A stretch of DNA of 7,178 bases from Deltaproteobacteria bacterium (lineage in GTDB: Bacteria; Myxococcota; B64-G9). The translations under genes were made by a program, and so were the position numbers. Location of the stretch: positions 1 to 7,178 of the forward strand of contig QMME01000204.1 in assembly GCA_003647095.1 (NCBI GenBank), in the 5' to 3' direction. Under the pieces are notes generated by a model, which did not search any database, was not told the origin of the DNA, and saw nothing but the letters and a program-made list of their open reading frames with translations. Shown in pieces: positions 6,624 to 7,178 of this stretch (the first letter of the stretch is position 1; each line of letters starts with the position of its first letter).

Positions 6624-7178
6624 TCAGTGATGGGCCAGGTAGTCGGGATGATCGTGCAGGATGGCGAAGTTCCTGGCCACGAAGCGGAAGATGGTGATGC
6701 CCAGGGTTACCAGGAACAGCACCACCACCCACTCCATCCAGGAGGGGAAGTAGCGCAGGTGCAGGGGGAACTTCCAGTTGAAGGCAACCACGGCGATGTT
6801 GAGACGGTTGAGCACCACTCCGGCCACCGTCCAGGCGGCGGTGAAGCGAATCAGCCCCGGAAGTCGCTCGCGGTGCCCGTAGGCATACAGGCCGCAGGGC
6901 AGCAGCACGAACCCCAGCAGCTCCACCAGGTACCAGGCGCCCCAGGGGGTGGTCAGCTCGTGCCACTTGTTGCCCAGGGGGATATCGACCAGCTTGACCG
7001 CGAAGTACACGGCCAGGGCGATGGCTCCGCCCTTGCCCAGGCCCACCGTGAGCCGGTCGAGCTGCTCGCGGGAGATCTCGAACTTGTGACTCCACAGGCG
7101 CTTGGAAATCACTCCCAGCAGGATGACCATGGAGATGCCGCCCACGCAGCTGGAGATGAAGAAGTGCAGCGGTATATA
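6624..7178 (-). CDS. NrfD/HybB-family membrane subunit of a quinone-linked redox complex (5'-partial)
   Basis: The C-terminal 184 residues of a polytopic membrane protein whose N-terminus lies beyond the right edge; the frame is open to base 7178. About five transmembrane helices are visible: PLHFFISSCVGGISMVIL, GGAIALAVYFAVKLVDI, GAWYLVELLGFVLLPCGLYAYG, AAWTVAGVVLNRLNIAVVAF and WVVVLFLVTLGITIF. The motif WYLVELLGFVLLP followed by LNRLN...FNW is characteristic of the HybB/HmcC/DsrP/TmcC branch of the NrfD family, which exchanges electrons between the quinone pool and iron-sulfur or cytochrome c subunits. A GTG at 7145 is in frame but is internal: the preceding codons continue a transmembrane helix. 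It is followed at 18 bp by the HmcD-like gene. The iron-sulfur partner and any multihaem cytochrome should lie upstream of it, outside the window. Which named complex it belongs to cannot be settled here. Confidence 0.88.
   Translation of the reverse strand, partial: YIPLHFFISSCVGGISMVILLGVISKRLWSHKFEISREQLDRLTVGLGKGGAIALAVYFAVKLVDIPLGNKWHELTTPWGAWYLVELLGFVLLPCGLYAYGHRERLPGLIRFTAAWTVAGVVLNRLNIAVVAFNWKFPLHLRYFPSWMEWVVVLFLVTLGITIFRFVARNFAILHDHPDYLAHH

Noticed and set aside
6463..7095. A 210-codon minus-strand frame overlapping the NrfD-like and HmcD-like genes
   Set aside because: Its composition is Arg/Pro/Gly/His-rich without membrane helices, while the other frame gives clear NrfD-family helices and motifs.

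Overview
The window is GC-rich, densely coding DNA with almost no intergenic space. It looks like chromosomal DNA from an anaerobic or sulfur-metabolising proteobacterium. A sulfur-oxidising gammaproteobacterium or a member of the Desulfobacterota would both fit. This is inferred from gene content (NrfD/HybB-type quinone-reactive membrane subunit, HmcD-like small protein, TauE/SafE permease, EpsC-type serine acetyltransferase); no rRNA or other phylogenetic marker is present. I see no tRNA, mobile element, CRISPR array or plasmid feature.

Layout: the left edge (1-597, + strand) carries the 3' two thirds of a serine O-acetyltransferase gene. All other genes lie on the minus strand and converge on it, with a 6-bp gap. 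Read in the direction of transcription (right to left), they are: the C-terminal part of an NrfD/HybB-family membrane protein (7178-6624, entering from beyond the right edge); a 43-residue single-helix membrane protein resembling HmcD (6605-6474); a 499-residue cytidylate-kinase-like protein with a membrane-anchored C-terminus (6449-4950); a TauE/SafE permease (4937-3855); a stand-alone receiver protein (3849-3466); a membrane sensor histidine kinase (3461-1899); a second, shorter cytidylate-kinase-like protein (1871-1047); and a second stand-alone receiver protein (984-604). Gaps are 4-27 bp except for 62 bp before the last gene, and nearly every gene has a visible Shine-Dalgarno sequence, so this is most likely one operon whose promoter lies beyond the right edge.

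How the genes may work together: the NrfD-like and HmcD-like proteins would be the membrane part of a quinone-linked electron-transfer complex of the Hmc/Tmc/Dsr type, whose iron-sulfur and multihaem cytochrome subunits would be expected upstream, outside the window. The remaining genes look like an accessory signalling and transport module: one sensor kinase, two CheY-like receivers without an output domain, two paralogous kinase-like proteins lacking a recognisable Walker A lysine, and an anion permease. From memory, the Desulfovibrio tmc locus also has a sensor kinase, single-domain response regulators and a universal-stress-family protein next to its redox genes, so the association may be recurrent. 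The physiological role of the module is not evident from the sequence, and it is the most interesting part of the window.
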